Origin: Allorhizobium undicola ORS 992 = ATCC 700741
GTDB lineage: Bacteria > Pseudomonadota > Alphaproteobacteria > Rhizobiales > Rhizobiaceae
DNA: 54,308 bases
Direction: 5' to 3'
Assembly (NCBI RefSeq): GCF_000621665.1
Contig: NZ_JHXQ01000020.1
Span: forward strand, 32,676-86,983
Below the pieces are notes generated by a model, which was not told the origin of the DNA, did no database searches, and was given only the letters and a program-made list of their open reading frames with translations. This document shows, in pieces, positions 18,375 through 27,395 of the stretch. Made by a program: the position numbers and the translations under genes. The stretch's first letter is position 1. Each line of letters begins with the position of its first letter.

Positions 18375-19984
18375 GCGTCCACCGCCCTTCCCTTGAGCGC
18401 GAAGAGACCGCGCGGTCGTTTTTGAATGAAGAGAATGATCAGCACCAGCACGAGGATCTTGCCCAGCACCGCGCCCGCATAGGGCTCCAGGAACTTGTTG
18501 AGAATGCCGAGCGAAAAGGCCCCGACCAGCGTGCCCCAGAGATTGCCCACACCGCCGAACACCACCACCATGAAGCTGTCGATGATGTAGCTCTGGCCGA
18601 GATTGGGCGAAACGTTATCGATCTGCGACAGCGCCACCCCCGCCATGCCGGCAATGCCGGAGCCGAGCGCGAAGGTGAAGGCATCCACCCAGGGGGTGCG
18701 AATGCCCATGGAGGAAGCCATGCGACGGTTCTGGGTAACGGCGCGCATTTGCAGACCGAAGGCGGAGCGCTTCAGCAGCATCAGCAGCGCCACGAAAACG
18801 GAGAGCGAGAATGCCAGAATCCACAGCCGGTTCCAGGTAATGGCCAGCCCGCCGAGGTCGAAGGAGCCGGACATCCAGCCCGGATTGCCCACTTCCTGAT
18901 TGGTGGGGCCGAAGATGGAGCGCACGAGCTGTTGCAACATCAGCGAAATGCCCCAGGTGGCCAGCAGCGTTTCCAGCGGACGGCCATAGAGAAAGCGGAT
19001 GACACAGCGCTCGATGGCAAACCCCACCGCGCCTGTCACCAGAAAAGCCACCGGCAGCGCAATGGCCAGCGACCATTCGAACAGGCCGGGTGCGTGCGCC
19101 CGGATCATCTGCTGCACGACAAAGGTGGAATAGGCCCCCAGCATGACCATTTCGCCATGCGCCATATTGATGATGCCCATCACGCCGAAGGTAATCGCAA
19201 GACCAATGGCCGCCAGCAGCAGCACCGAGCCCAGCGACAGGCCATAGACGATGTTCTGCACCGCCTCCCACAGGCTCAACTTCGTCTCGATCCGGCCAAT
19301 CGCCTTGTCGATGGCGCTCGCAAGCGCCGGGTCCGCATTGGCCCTGAGCGGCTGGAGAACGGCCAGCGCATCCTGCCCGCCAAGCCCTTCCACGGCCTCC
19401 ACCGCTTGCAGCTTTGCCTCCAGCGGGCGGTCGGAGCCCAGAATGGAAACGGCGCGGGCCTGTTGCAGCAGCTTTTTCACCTCGCCATCCTGCTCGGAGG
19501 CAAGCGCGGTTTCCAGAAGGTCGAGATTATCGGCGCCCGGCGATTTCAAAATGGTGGCGGCGGCTTCCAGACGCTTTGCCCTGTCCGGGCTCATCAGCGT
19601 CAAGCCGCCTTCAGCTGCGGTGATGGCGCGGCGCAGCGTGTTGTTGACCTTGATCTTGGTCAGCGCGCCCTTGGCTTCCTCGCCGGTTTTTTCGCCCGTC
19701 AGCGGATCGATCAGCATCAGACTGGAGCCCGCCGCCTTGCCGATGAAGACATTGCCATCGGATTTGCGCAGATAAAGGTCTCCGGCGCCGAAGGCTTCCA
19801 GCGCAGGCACCACGCGCGCATCGCCCGTCTTGCCCAGTTCGCCGACGATCTTCTCGGCCTCGGTGAAATTCGCCGTGCCGAGCGCCTTGATGAGGGCAGC
19901 CGGATCATCCCCGGCGCTGGCGGGAAGGCCGCCGAGCATGACGCCCAGCACCATCACCAGTATCTGGATCGATCGAGAAAACAT
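18371..19984 (-). CDS. urtB: Urea ABC transporter permease UrtB with N-terminal periplasmic domain
   Basis: A 537-residue protein from the ATG at 19984, which follows AAAGGGC. The N-terminus has a signal-anchor and then about 215 hydrophilic helical residues with repeat-like segments (VVPALEAFGAGDLYLRKSDG, AVEGLGGQDALAVL), probably periplasmic. The LivH-like permease follows, with VFGGVGNLWGTLVGAF and IGLAITFGVMGIINMAHGEMVML. Such an extension occurs in proteobacterial UrtB and distinguishes it from LivH. The frame upstream of 19984 has no support. It forms the channel with UrtC. Confidence 0.94.
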   Translation of the reverse strand: MFSRSIQILVMVLGVMLGGLPASAGDDPAALIKALGTANFTEAEKIVGELGKTGDARVVPALEAFGAGDLYLRKSDGNVFIGKAAGSSLMLIDPLTGEKTGEEAKGALTKIKVNNTLRRAITAAEGGLTLMSPDRAKRLEAAATILKSPGADNLDLLETALASEQDGEVKKLLQQARAVSILGSDRPLEAKLQAVEAVEGLGGQDALAVLQPLRANADPALASAIDKAIGRIETKLSLWEAVQNIVYGLSLGSVLLLAAIGLAITFGVMGIINMAHGEMVMLGAYSTFVVQQMIRAHAPGLFEWSLAIALPVAFLVTGAVGFAIERCVIRFLYGRPLETLLATWGISLMLQQLVRSIFGPTNQEVGNPGWMSGSFDLGGLAITWNRLWILAFSLSVFVALLMLLKRSAFGLQMRAVTQNRRMASSMGIRTPWVDAFTFALGSGIAGMAGVALSQIDNVSPNLGQSYIIDSFMVVVFGGVGNLWGTLVGAFSLGILNKFLEPYAGAVLGKILVLVLIILFIQKRPRGLFALKGRAVDA

Positions 19985-20095
19985 CTTTGCCCTTTCAGGA
20001 TCAAGAAATGCCACCCTCCGCTTCCAACGGGAAAAGGCTGCGGGCAGAGGCCCTGCCCGCAGCACGTCGGTTGGGGGTGGAACGGGAAACGTGGA

Positions 20096-21385
20096 TTACT
20101 GACCCTTGCCGCCGCACTTGCCGGTGGCAACGTTGAAGTTGCCGCAATTCATCGGCATCCGCCAATCGGAGATCAGGTCCTTGCTGTCGGGCAGGAAATC
20201 GGACCATTCGTCGCCCACCACTTCCGGCGTCTGGGAAACGACTTCGAACTGGCCGTTTTCCTGGATTTCGCCAATCAACACCGGCTTGGTGATGTAGTGG
20301 TTCGGCATCATGGTGGCATAGCCGCCGGTGAGGTTCGGCACGGACACGCCGACCAGCGCGTCGATTACCTTGTCCTGATCGGTGGTGCCTGCCTTTTCGA
20401 CCGCCTTTACCCACATGTTGAAACCGAGATAGGCGGCTTCCATCGGATCGTTGGTCACGCGCTTTTCATTCTTGATGAAAGCGTGCCAGGTTTTGATGAA
20501 CTCGGCATTGACGGGGGTATCGACGCTCTGGAAATAGTTCCAGGCGGCAAGGTGCCCCACCAGCGGCTTGGTGTCGATACCGGCCAGTTCTTCCTCGCCC
20601 ACGGAAAAGGCGACGACCGGAATATCCTGCGCCTTGACGCCCTGGTTGCCGAGTTCCTTGTAGAAGGGCACGTTGGCATCGCCATTGACGGTGGAAACGA
20701 CGGCGGTTTTCTTGCCAGCCGAGCCGAATTTCTTGATCGCGGCCACTTCCGTCTGCCAGTCGGAGAAACCGAAGGGCGTGTAATTGACCATGATGTCTTC
20801 TTTCTTGACGCCCTTCGACAGAAGATAGGCTTCAAGAATCTTGTTTGTCGTGCGCGGATAGACATAGTCCGTGCCTTCCAGCACGAAGCGCTGCACGCCT
20901 TCGTTCTGCATCAGGTAATCCACGGCGGGAATAGCCTGCTGGTTGGGAGCAGCACCCGTGTAGAAAACGTTGCGCTCGCTTTCCTCACCCTCGAACTGCA
21001 CGGGATAGAAGAGCAGCGAATCGAGTTCCTTGAAGACCGGCAGAACCGACTTGCGCGACACCGACGTCCAGCAGCCGAACACGGCGGCAACCTTGTCCTT
21101 GGAAATCAGCTCGCGGGCCTTTTCGGCAAAGAGCGGCCAGTTGGAGGCCGGATCGACCACCACGGGTTCCAGCTTCTTGCCCAGAACGCCGCCCTTCTTG
21201 TTCTGCTCGTCGATGAGCATCAGCATGGCGTCCTTCAGCGTCGTTTCCGAAATCGCCATGGTACCGGAGAGCGAATGCAGGATGCCGACCTTGATGGTGT
21301 CATCGGCAGCAAAAGCGCCGTGGAAAGCGGTGGAGGACATGATGGCGGCAACCAGCGCGCCGCCAAGCTTGGCCTTGAAAGTCAT
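20096..21385 (-). CDS. urtA: Urea ABC transporter substrate-binding protein UrtA
   Basis: A 429-residue periplasmic protein with a signal peptide ending near GAFAADD. It opens TIKVGILHSLSGTMAISE and carries FGCWTSVSRKSVLPVFKE and FYPVQFEGEE, which are typical of UrtA/AmiC-like binding proteins and of the short-chain amide and urea branch. The C-terminal CGNFNVATGKCGGKG is also usual. It is the first gene of the urt operon, with 111 bp before urtB. Expression in related bacteria is induced by nitrogen limitation; I found no sigma-54 promoter by eye. Confidence 0.96.
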   Translation of the reverse strand: MTFKAKLGGALVAAIMSSTAFHGAFAADDTIKVGILHSLSGTMAISETTLKDAMLMLIDEQNKKGGVLGKKLEPVVVDPASNWPLFAEKARELISKDKVAAVFGCWTSVSRKSVLPVFKELDSLLFYPVQFEGEESERNVFYTGAAPNQQAIPAVDYLMQNEGVQRFVLEGTDYVYPRTTNKILEAYLLSKGVKKEDIMVNYTPFGFSDWQTEVAAIKKFGSAGKKTAVVSTVNGDANVPFYKELGNQGVKAQDIPVVAFSVGEEELAGIDTKPLVGHLAAWNYFQSVDTPVNAEFIKTWHAFIKNEKRVTNDPMEAAYLGFNMWVKAVEKAGTTDQDKVIDALVGVSVPNLTGGYATMMPNHYITKPVLIGEIQENGQFEVVSQTPEVVGDEWSDFLPDSKDLISDWRMPMNCGNFNVATGKCGGKGQ

Positions 21386-21481
21386 GATGGACCCCTCTTG
21401 TCGTTAAAGCATACCGTCAGCCCTTGTGGATGGGCCTTAACCGTTGCTTCACCAACTATGCTGCGCCGCCGCAGAAAACGG

Positions 21482-21501
21482 CATACGTCAATTGACGTAT
21501 G
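21482..21501. promoter_or_regulatory. Perfect 20-bp palindrome upstream of urtA
   Basis: CATACGTCAATTGACGTATG is perfectly symmetric. It lies 97-116 bp before the urtA start codon and 18 bp past the stop of the preceding minus-strand gene. The symmetry and position fit an operator for a dimeric regulator of the urt operon. As an RNA hairpin it would be AT-rich and lacks a T-run, so a terminator is less likely. Confidence 0.5.
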
Positions 21502-21518
21502 GCGAGGGGAAATGCGGA

Positions 21519-23405
21519 TTACCAGACGAAGCTTGGATCGGGACCGATCTCCAGATGCACGCTGATGCCGAGATATTTCTCCAGCCGGTCGTTCAGCGCC
21601 GATTCCATCTCGTCGAGCTTCTTCACGCCCTTGACCATATCCCAGATGCCAAGGCCCATGCCCGCCAGCGAGGCAACGAGCCCCGTGACCGTGCCTGCCA
21701 CCGACAGCCCGACCTTGAGGGCATTGGTCGCCTGGGCGATGAATTCCGAGGAGGTGACGGCAGCGGCACTGAAGACGCGCGGCACGACATTCGTCAGCTG
21801 GATCGCCACCTCGGAAAAGCCGATGAGGCTGTTGGCCACGGCCGCCGCGCCGGTGAGAATTTCCAGCGCCGCGCGCGGCTCCTCCCCGGCCTTCAGCGAG
21901 CGCGAGGCGGAAAAGAAGCTGAGGCCCGCCGTGGCAAGACCGCCAATGCCGCCGATGATCTTGCCGCCTGCCTCGAGGTTCTTCGGATTGATGAGCGAGG
22001 AAACCGTCCGCCCCCAGCTGCCGGAGCCGGTGCCGAACATGCTGAACGGCTTGCCAGCGGCATCGAGGTTTTTGGCAAGGCCTTCCGTGGTGAGGCCAAC
22101 GATCTGAACCGCATTGGCCATGGCGCCGGCAATATCCTGCGGCTGCCAGGTCTGACCGGTGCCAAGGCTGCGCGACACCAGAACCGCGCTTGAGGCCAGC
22201 GCCTGCACGGCGTGCGCAATGCCCGCCTTGTAGATGTCATTGTCCAGACCGAGGGGGGCCGGGCGTTCGGAAAAGCTCCTCTGCACGCTTGCCAGCGCAT
22301 CGTCCACCTTCATGCCCGAACGCATCAGGGTGATGACGGAATTGAAATTGCGGGTGATGTCCTGCGCGTAATTGCTCTGGATCGCGGGGCCGAACATCTT
22401 GGAATTTCCGGCATTTTCGCCAAGGAAGGTCAGCAGCATGGCCTTGACCACCGGCTCGATGGCGGCATTGGTGCCGTTCGCACCGGCCGCAAACGCCGAA
22501 AGATCGCCCGCCGTGCCGTCGCCAATCAGCATGTCATTCGTCATGCTTGCCAGCGTTGCATTGGCCGCCCCCATCATATCACGGGTGAAATCCTCAGGCA
22601 GAATACTCGTCAGCGTCTTCAGTTCCGAGCTGTAATCCACCAGCGCGTCCTCTTTGGACTTGCCCGCTGCAAGCGCCCGATCGACCGCCTTGCCGCCAAC
22701 GATGTCTTCCATGAAGGTCATTTCAAGCCGCGTTTTCATTTCGGCATTTTCCGGGCGCGCCACGTAATCCTTCAGCACCCTGGCGGTCAGTTCCTCCATA
22801 TAGGAGGCGGTGGCGCTGTCCTTCGAAAGCGCATCGATCCGTTCGTCGATCGCCTTGCCCGCCGATTCGCCATCGGGGACGCTATCGCCATACTGGTCCA
22901 TATAGGCGTTGAACTGGGCCTTGATTTCCGAGAGGTCGATCAGCAGGGCGGCCTTCTGCTCGGTCGTCAGACTGGCAATATCCTTGACGCTTGCCGGATT
23001 GACGAAAGCGCGATCGACACCCGCCATCGCATCCTTGAGCAGCGAGAATTTCGTATTTTCAAGTGTTGCAAGGTCGGTCGTATAGGTATCGGAGGCTTTT
23101 GCCCGGCCCATCCAGTATTCGCTGAGCTTTACGTCCGCCTGACTGACCGAGGTCGGCGCGACCGTATCGGCATAGGCGCTTGCATCGACGCCGGGCAAGG
23201 CATCGCCAGCCGAGCGGTCGCGGTCGAGATAGCGTTTCGTCAGCTGGTCGGCCGCAGACAAACCTTCATATCGATTGTTGGGATCGACCTTGCGTGTGGA
23301 CGTTGCGGCATTATCATTTTTAACGAGATCACTATAATTTAGAAAATTTGAAGATGAATCCGTTTCCACCTTGCTCGAAGAGGAGCTTTCGACAGAATTG
23401 ACCAT
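21519..23405 (-). CDS. Large protein of type III translocator/HrpK-like layout
   Basis: About 628 residues from the ATG at 23405. The first 45 residues are rich in Ser, Asn and Thr and poor in GC (MVNSVESSSSSKVETDSSSN), like a type III secretion leader. The middle (about 60-400) is helical and charged. The last 170 residues hold Gly/Ala-rich hydrophobic stretches (GGKIIGGIGGLATAGLSFF, VGLSVAGTVTGLVASLAGMGLGIWDMV), as in pore-forming translocators. I think it belongs with proteins annotated as HrpK-domain type III effectors in Rhizobiales, but that assignment is from memory of the layout. No type III secretion gene is in the window. The ribosome site is weak. It ends 133 bp before urtA on the same strand. 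Confidence 0.6.
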   Translation of the reverse strand: MVNSVESSSSSKVETDSSSNFLNYSDLVKNDNAATSTRKVDPNNRYEGLSAADQLTKRYLDRDRSAGDALPGVDASAYADTVAPTSVSQADVKLSEYWMGRAKASDTYTTDLATLENTKFSLLKDAMAGVDRAFVNPASVKDIASLTTEQKAALLIDLSEIKAQFNAYMDQYGDSVPDGESAGKAIDERIDALSKDSATASYMEELTARVLKDYVARPENAEMKTRLEMTFMEDIVGGKAVDRALAAGKSKEDALVDYSSELKTLTSILPEDFTRDMMGAANATLASMTNDMLIGDGTAGDLSAFAAGANGTNAAIEPVVKAMLLTFLGENAGNSKMFGPAIQSNYAQDITRNFNSVITLMRSGMKVDDALASVQRSFSERPAPLGLDNDIYKAGIAHAVQALASSAVLVSRSLGTGQTWQPQDIAGAMANAVQIVGLTTEGLAKNLDAAGKPFSMFGTGSGSWGRTVSSLINPKNLEAGGKIIGGIGGLATAGLSFFSASRSLKAGEEPRAALEILTGAAAVANSLIGFSEVAIQLTNVVPRVFSAAAVTSSEFIAQATNALKVGLSVAGTVTGLVASLAGMGLGIWDMVKGVKKLDEMESALNDRLEKYLGISVHLEIGPDPSFVW

Positions 23406-23829
23406 GGCACGCCCCACACGTAAATAAGGGCATTTCCAGCAAAGCCACGTCAAGCCCTGCCGGAAATGCGTTAAAAAAAGACGTCAGAGCATTGCAATTG
23501 AACCAATGTTCGCGAGGCAGCCCTAACGTAAAGAGAATTTTACGTGGCCGTTATTGCCAGCATTTTGCAACAGAGGCATGACAGCGCCCTTATCGCGCGG
23601 GATCGAACCCCGCCCGCCCGGTTTGATCTTGCTTTCCGCAACCAAAACGCAAGCGTGCCGACTTCCGCTCTGCCGCAGCTTGCAATGCGCGCTTACAACA
23701 GGGATTTCTTAATAAAAATCCGCGAAATTATTGTCATTTCCTAAAAATGCGCCATATGACGACGGTAAAGAGCATATATTGCATTGTCGCATTCGGCAGG
23801 AAGCCGGGTTTGCGCCGCGGGGAAAATGA
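23406..23829. other. Divergent intergenic region
   Basis: A 424-bp region with the promoters of the HrpK-like gene (minus) and the heme oxygenase-phytochrome pair (plus). It contains a 7-bp inverted repeat ACGTAAA-N6-TTTACGT at 23526-23545, a possible operator, and an AT-rich stretch at about 23700-23745. No convincing gene is seen. Confidence 0.5.
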
Positions 23830-24393
23830 ATGGATTTTTCGCCTGTCAGGCAGTTCTTGCGCCGCGAAACGGCCAGTCTGCATAAGGACCTGGACCGGCT
23901 CGTGGGGGAGTTTTCATCCCGATCCGCCTATCAGGCCTTTCTTGCCGGTTCGGCCGGGTTTCGCCTGCCGCTGGAGGCTGTGATCGCCGCCCATGACCTG
24001 CCCGACGCTTTCGGCCAATGGCGGCCAGCGCTTGTGGGGTCCGACATCATGGCCGATCTTGGCGATCTCGAGATGACGCCCCGGCCTGTCTCGCAGACAG
24101 AGCCTGCACCAGAGCGCACCGAAAACTGGCTTGGCATGATCTATGTTCTGGAAGGCTCCAGCCTTGGAGCGCAACTGCTTGCGCGCCGTGCAGCCGAGCT
24201 TGGCCTGTCGCAAACCTTTGGCGCGAGGCATATTTTCGCGCAGGCCAGGAACATTTCCAACTGGAGGGCGTTTTCGGGAATTATGGACGGAATGCAAATT
24301 TTGGACTGGCAGGCCTTGTCCGACTCAGCGATCCGAACCTTCCGTTTCGCCTATCGCGCCTATGAAAGTAGTCTGGAATGCCGCCTAGCATGA
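23830..24393 (+). CDS. Biliverdin-producing heme oxygenase (BphO-like)
   Basis: A 187-residue helical protein. H18 in RRETASLHKDLDRL fits the proximal heme ligand of the HO/BphO family, and YVLEGSSLGAQLLARRA fits the distal helix with its glycine-rich kink. It opens heme to biliverdin, CO and iron. Its stop codon overlaps the phytochrome start (ATGA), so the enzyme that makes the chromophore is coupled to the protein that uses it. The length is near the lower end of the family. The sequence match is moderate; the gene context makes the call strong. Confidence 0.88.
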   Translation: MDFSPVRQFLRRETASLHKDLDRLVGEFSSRSAYQAFLAGSAGFRLPLEAVIAAHDLPDAFGQWRPALVGSDIMADLGDLEMTPRPVSQTEPAPERTENWLGMIYVLEGSSLGAQLLARRAAELGLSQTFGARHIFAQARNISNWRAFSGIMDGMQILDWQALSDSAIRTFRFAYRAYESSLECRLA

Positions 24394-26954
24394 CCGTCGA
24401 TCTGACCAACTGCGATCGGGAGCCGATCCATATACCCGGCAGCATCCAGCCGCATGGATGCGTGCTTGTCTGCGACGGCGAAATGCTGACGGTCCTGAGC
24501 CATTCGGCCAATATCGGCGAAATTCTCACAATTACGGGGCAGGTCAACACCCGGCCCCTGCACGATATTCTCGGCGACGAGGTAACGCATGACCTGCGCA
24601 ATGCGCTGGCGGCGGCGCCAGACGCCTCGCGTCCGGCCGTCATCGCGCATATCCGCCTGCCGAACGGACGTTTTTTCGATGCCGCCGTGCATCGGCTGGG
24701 CAGTATCGCGATCATCGAATTCGAACCCTCGCGCGGACGCACCCAGCCCTTGCAGCTTGCCCGGGAAATGATTGGCCGGATCAAGGACATAGACGATATA
24801 GACAGGCTGATCCTCACCTCCACGCGGCTCGTGCGCGCGGTGCTCGGCTATGACCGGGTGATGATCTATCAGTTCGAAAATGACGGCTCCGGCAAGGTGG
24901 TCAGCGAGGCGCGCCGCGCCGATCTCGAAAGCTTTCTCGGCCAGTATTTTCCCGCCTCCGATATTCCCCAGCAGGCCCGCAGGCTTTATGTGCAAAACCC
25001 GATCCGGGTGATTTCCGATGCCCGTGGCCAGCGTGTGCCGCTAATGCCCGATCATGATACGGGCGGCGCGCCGATCGATCTTTCCTATGCGCATCTGCGC
25101 AGCGTTTCGCCCATCCATCTGGAATATCTTCGCAATATGGGGGTTGCCGCCTCCATGTCCATTTCCGTGCTGGTCAATGGCAGCCTGTGGGGGCTGATTG
25201 CCTGCCACCATTATTCCCCGAAAACCCTGACCATGTCCGAGCGGATCGCGGCGGAAATTTTCGGAGAATTCTTCTCGCTGCATCTGCTTGCCCTCAAGCA
25301 GAAGCGCAAGCTGGACCTGGCCAACGACGCGCGCCGCTCGCTGGACCGTTTCCTGCAAACCGCCTCCCACTATGCCAATGTGGAGGAGCTGTTTGCCGCC
25401 TCGCTCAACGATTTTCAGACCCTGTTTTCCTGCGATGGTGTCGGGCTTTGGATGAACGACGCCTGGACGGGCGTGGGCAGTACGCCGCCACAGGCCGAAG
25501 TGGAGCCGTTGATGCGCTTTATCAGCGGCGTCGCCGATGGCCGTATCTGGGCAACCCATATGCTCTCGCGCCAGTTTGCCCAGGCCGAACGGTATCATGA
25601 GGCGGTTTCCGGCGTCATGGCCGTGCCGCTCTCGCAGATCCCGCGGGATTACCTGCTGTTTTTCCGCAAGGAGCGCCTCCAGACGCTGAACTGGGCGGGC
25701 AACCCCGACAAGTCCTACGAAACAGGACCGCTGGGCGACCGTCTCACCCCGCGTAAAAGCTTCGCCATCTGGAAAGAAACGGTCCACAGGCAGGCCGATG
25801 CCTGGACGGACAGCGACCGCGAGATTGCCGAAGCCGTCCGTTCGGCCACGGTCGAAATCGTGCTTCGCCATAACGAACTGATGCGCGAAGAGCGCAACAA
25901 GGCCGATATTCGCCAGCGCATGTTGAACGAGGAACTGAACCACCGCGTCAAGAACATTCTGGCCGTCATCAAGTCGCTGGTGGGCGCGCCGACCAAACCG
26001 GAACAGATATTGACCGATTATGTCGGTTCGTTGCGCGGGCGTATCCAGGCGCTATCCCACGCCCATGACCAGGTGATCCGCGGCAGCGGTGGCGGGCAAT
26101 TGCGCGAATTGCTGAATGCGGAACTCAGCCCCTATCGTGAAAGCGTTATTTCCATTTCCATGCAGGGACCAAGCATTCTTCTGGACAGCCGCGCCTATGC
26201 GGTGACGGCATTGGTCATCCACGAGCTTTCGACCAATGCCGCAAAATATGGCGCGCTATCACGCCCAACCGGCAAGCTGGAGATTGAATGGGCCTGGACC
26301 GAAGGCGGCGATTGTGAAATTCACTGGCGCGAAAGCGGCGGGCCGGAAGTGCGCCCTCCGCGTGCCAAGGGTTTTGGCTCCGCCCTCATCGATCGCTCCA
26401 TCCCCTACGACCTTGGGGGCAAAAGTACCGTAAACTATGAGGCTGACGGCTTGAAGGCGCAGCTCATCGTGCCTGCACGCTTCCTGTCCGGCTTCCTCGA
26501 AAGAGAAGAGCAAACCGCAAATCCGATGCTTGCAAAGGAAAAAGCCAGCATGGTCACTGCCGATCCACAGACCACCATTCTTCTCGTCGAAGACCAGATG
26601 CTGATTGCCATGGATGCCGAAATGATGCTGGCCGATGCCGGATTTTCCCACATCGTCACCGCCGGTTCCGCCAACGAGGCGCTCAACGAAATCCGCAGCA
26701 GGCTGCCGGATGTGGCCGTACTGGACATCAATCTCGGCAACCATACCTCCGTGCCCGTGGCCGAGGAGCTGCACCGGCGCGGCGTGCCCTTCATTTTCGC
26801 CACCGGCTATGCCGAACGCAGCATCATTCCCGAAGAGTTCGCCGACGTGCCGGTCATTGCCAAGCCTTACGAGGGCAACGCCCTGCTGCACGCGCTTCTG
26901 GCGCGGCTGAAGGAAAGCAGAAACCGCACGGATGCCCTGCCCGACAGCGTTTAG
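24390..26954 (+). CDS. Bacteriophytochrome with HWE histidine kinase and C-terminal receiver
   Basis: A red/far-red photoreceptor kinase of about 854 residues. PAS domain: the biliverdin-attaching cysteine lies in LTNCDREPIHIPGS, at residue 8 from the ATG at 24390 (residue 12 from the alternative ATG at 24378). GAF domain: PASDIPQQARRLY, HLEYLRNMGV and LIACHH. PHY domain: tongue motif PRKSF. The kinase is of the HWE class, with NHRVKNILAVIKSL as phosphoacceptor, VIHELSTNAAKYGAL as N box and HWRESGG. A receiver follows a short linker (LLVEDQMLIAMDAEMML, acceptor D in VLDINLG, conserved K in IAKPY). Order and class resemble Agrobacterium Agp2. There is no DNA-binding domain, so a separate output partner is needed. 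Confidence 0.95.
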   Translation: MTVDLTNCDREPIHIPGSIQPHGCVLVCDGEMLTVLSHSANIGEILTITGQVNTRPLHDILGDEVTHDLRNALAAAPDASRPAVIAHIRLPNGRFFDAAVHRLGSIAIIEFEPSRGRTQPLQLAREMIGRIKDIDDIDRLILTSTRLVRAVLGYDRVMIYQFENDGSGKVVSEARRADLESFLGQYFPASDIPQQARRLYVQNPIRVISDARGQRVPLMPDHDTGGAPIDLSYAHLRSVSPIHLEYLRNMGVAASMSISVLVNGSLWGLIACHHYSPKTLTMSERIAAEIFGEFFSLHLLALKQKRKLDLANDARRSLDRFLQTASHYANVEELFAASLNDFQTLFSCDGVGLWMNDAWTGVGSTPPQAEVEPLMRFISGVADGRIWATHMLSRQFAQAERYHEAVSGVMAVPLSQIPRDYLLFFRKERLQTLNWAGNPDKSYETGPLGDRLTPRKSFAIWKETVHRQADAWTDSDREIAEAVRSATVEIVLRHNELMREERNKADIRQRMLNEELNHRVKNILAVIKSLVGAPTKPEQILTDYVGSLRGRIQALSHAHDQVIRGSGGGQLRELLNAELSPYRESVISISMQGPSILLDSRAYAVTALVIHELSTNAAKYGALSRPTGKLEIEWAWTEGGDCEIHWRESGGPEVRPPRAKGFGSALIDRSIPYDLGGKSTVNYEADGLKAQLIVPARFLSGFLEREEQTANPMLAKEKASMVTADPQTTILLVEDQMLIAMDAEMMLADAGFSHIVTAGSANEALNEIRSRLPDVAVLDINLGNHTSVPVAEELHRRGVPFIFATGYAERSIIPEEFADVPVIAKPYEGNALLHALLARLKESRNRTDALPDSV

Positions 26955-26976
26955 AGCATTCCTATGAAAATGCTCT
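26953..26976 (+). terminator. Short hairpin after the phytochrome gene
   Basis: AGAGCATT and AATGCTCT form an 8-bp stem that overlaps the stop codon region. There is no clear T-run. It directly borders the 105-bp palindromic repeat, and both could act together at the 3' end. Confidence 0.4.
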
Positions 26977-26977
26977 A

Positions 26978-27338
26978 CTGCATAATTCCTTAAATCGGAA
27001 TCGATTTAATGTGAAAATTATGCAGCAGATTTAAAGTGTTACAGCGTCCTTTGTGCGCTTGATCACAGTACACGACGCTACCCATTTGCGTGTGGTTTAC
27101 CCCCCCTCTGTCCTGCCGGACATCTCCCCCTCAAGGGGGGAGATCGGCAAGATCAAGGCCCTGCCTAAATCCTTGAAAAAGGCCGTCATCACAAATAGTC
27201 ACTGAAGAATGACGCTTTGTCCGTATTGCAATCTCCCCCCTTGAGGGGGAGATGCCTGGCAAGGCAGAGGGGGGTAGGCCACGCCACATGCCTAAGCGTC
27301 ATGTACTGTGGCGTTTGATAAAACGCACGGCGCTGTAA
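26978..27338. repeat. 105-bp palindromic repeat, copy 3, interrupted by a MITE-like element
   Basis: The left 86 bp (26978-27063) and the right 19 bp (27320-27338) make one 105-bp copy split by the element at 27064-27310. The split is in the loop of the second palindrome, a different position from copy 1 but the same as copy 5. Confidence 0.85.
27064..27310. mobile_element. 247-bp MITE-like element, copy 2
   Basis: Starts CACAGTACACGACGC and ends with its complement, with one mismatch. It is flanked by GCGCTTGAT (27055-27063) and GCGTTTGAT (27311-27319), a 9-bp target duplication with one later change. Internal inverted arms are present and there is no gene. Confidence 0.85.
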
Positions 27339-27395
27339 AAGCGGTTCGTTTCAAATGTCCGGGCCTTTCCGTTCGATGCGTTAAGACGCCCGGCA

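Noticed and set aside
18347..21565. A 1072-codon open frame on the plus strand across the urt operon
   Set aside because: It is antisense to urtA and urtB, which are clear by homology. The translation is His/Gln/Arg-rich with no domain, as expected for the opposite strand of GC-rich genes.
23526..23545. Inverted repeat ACGTAAA-N6-TTTACGT as an operator shared with the urtA palindrome
   Set aside because: The arms share only the ACGT core with the palindrome at 21482, too little to claim a common regulator.
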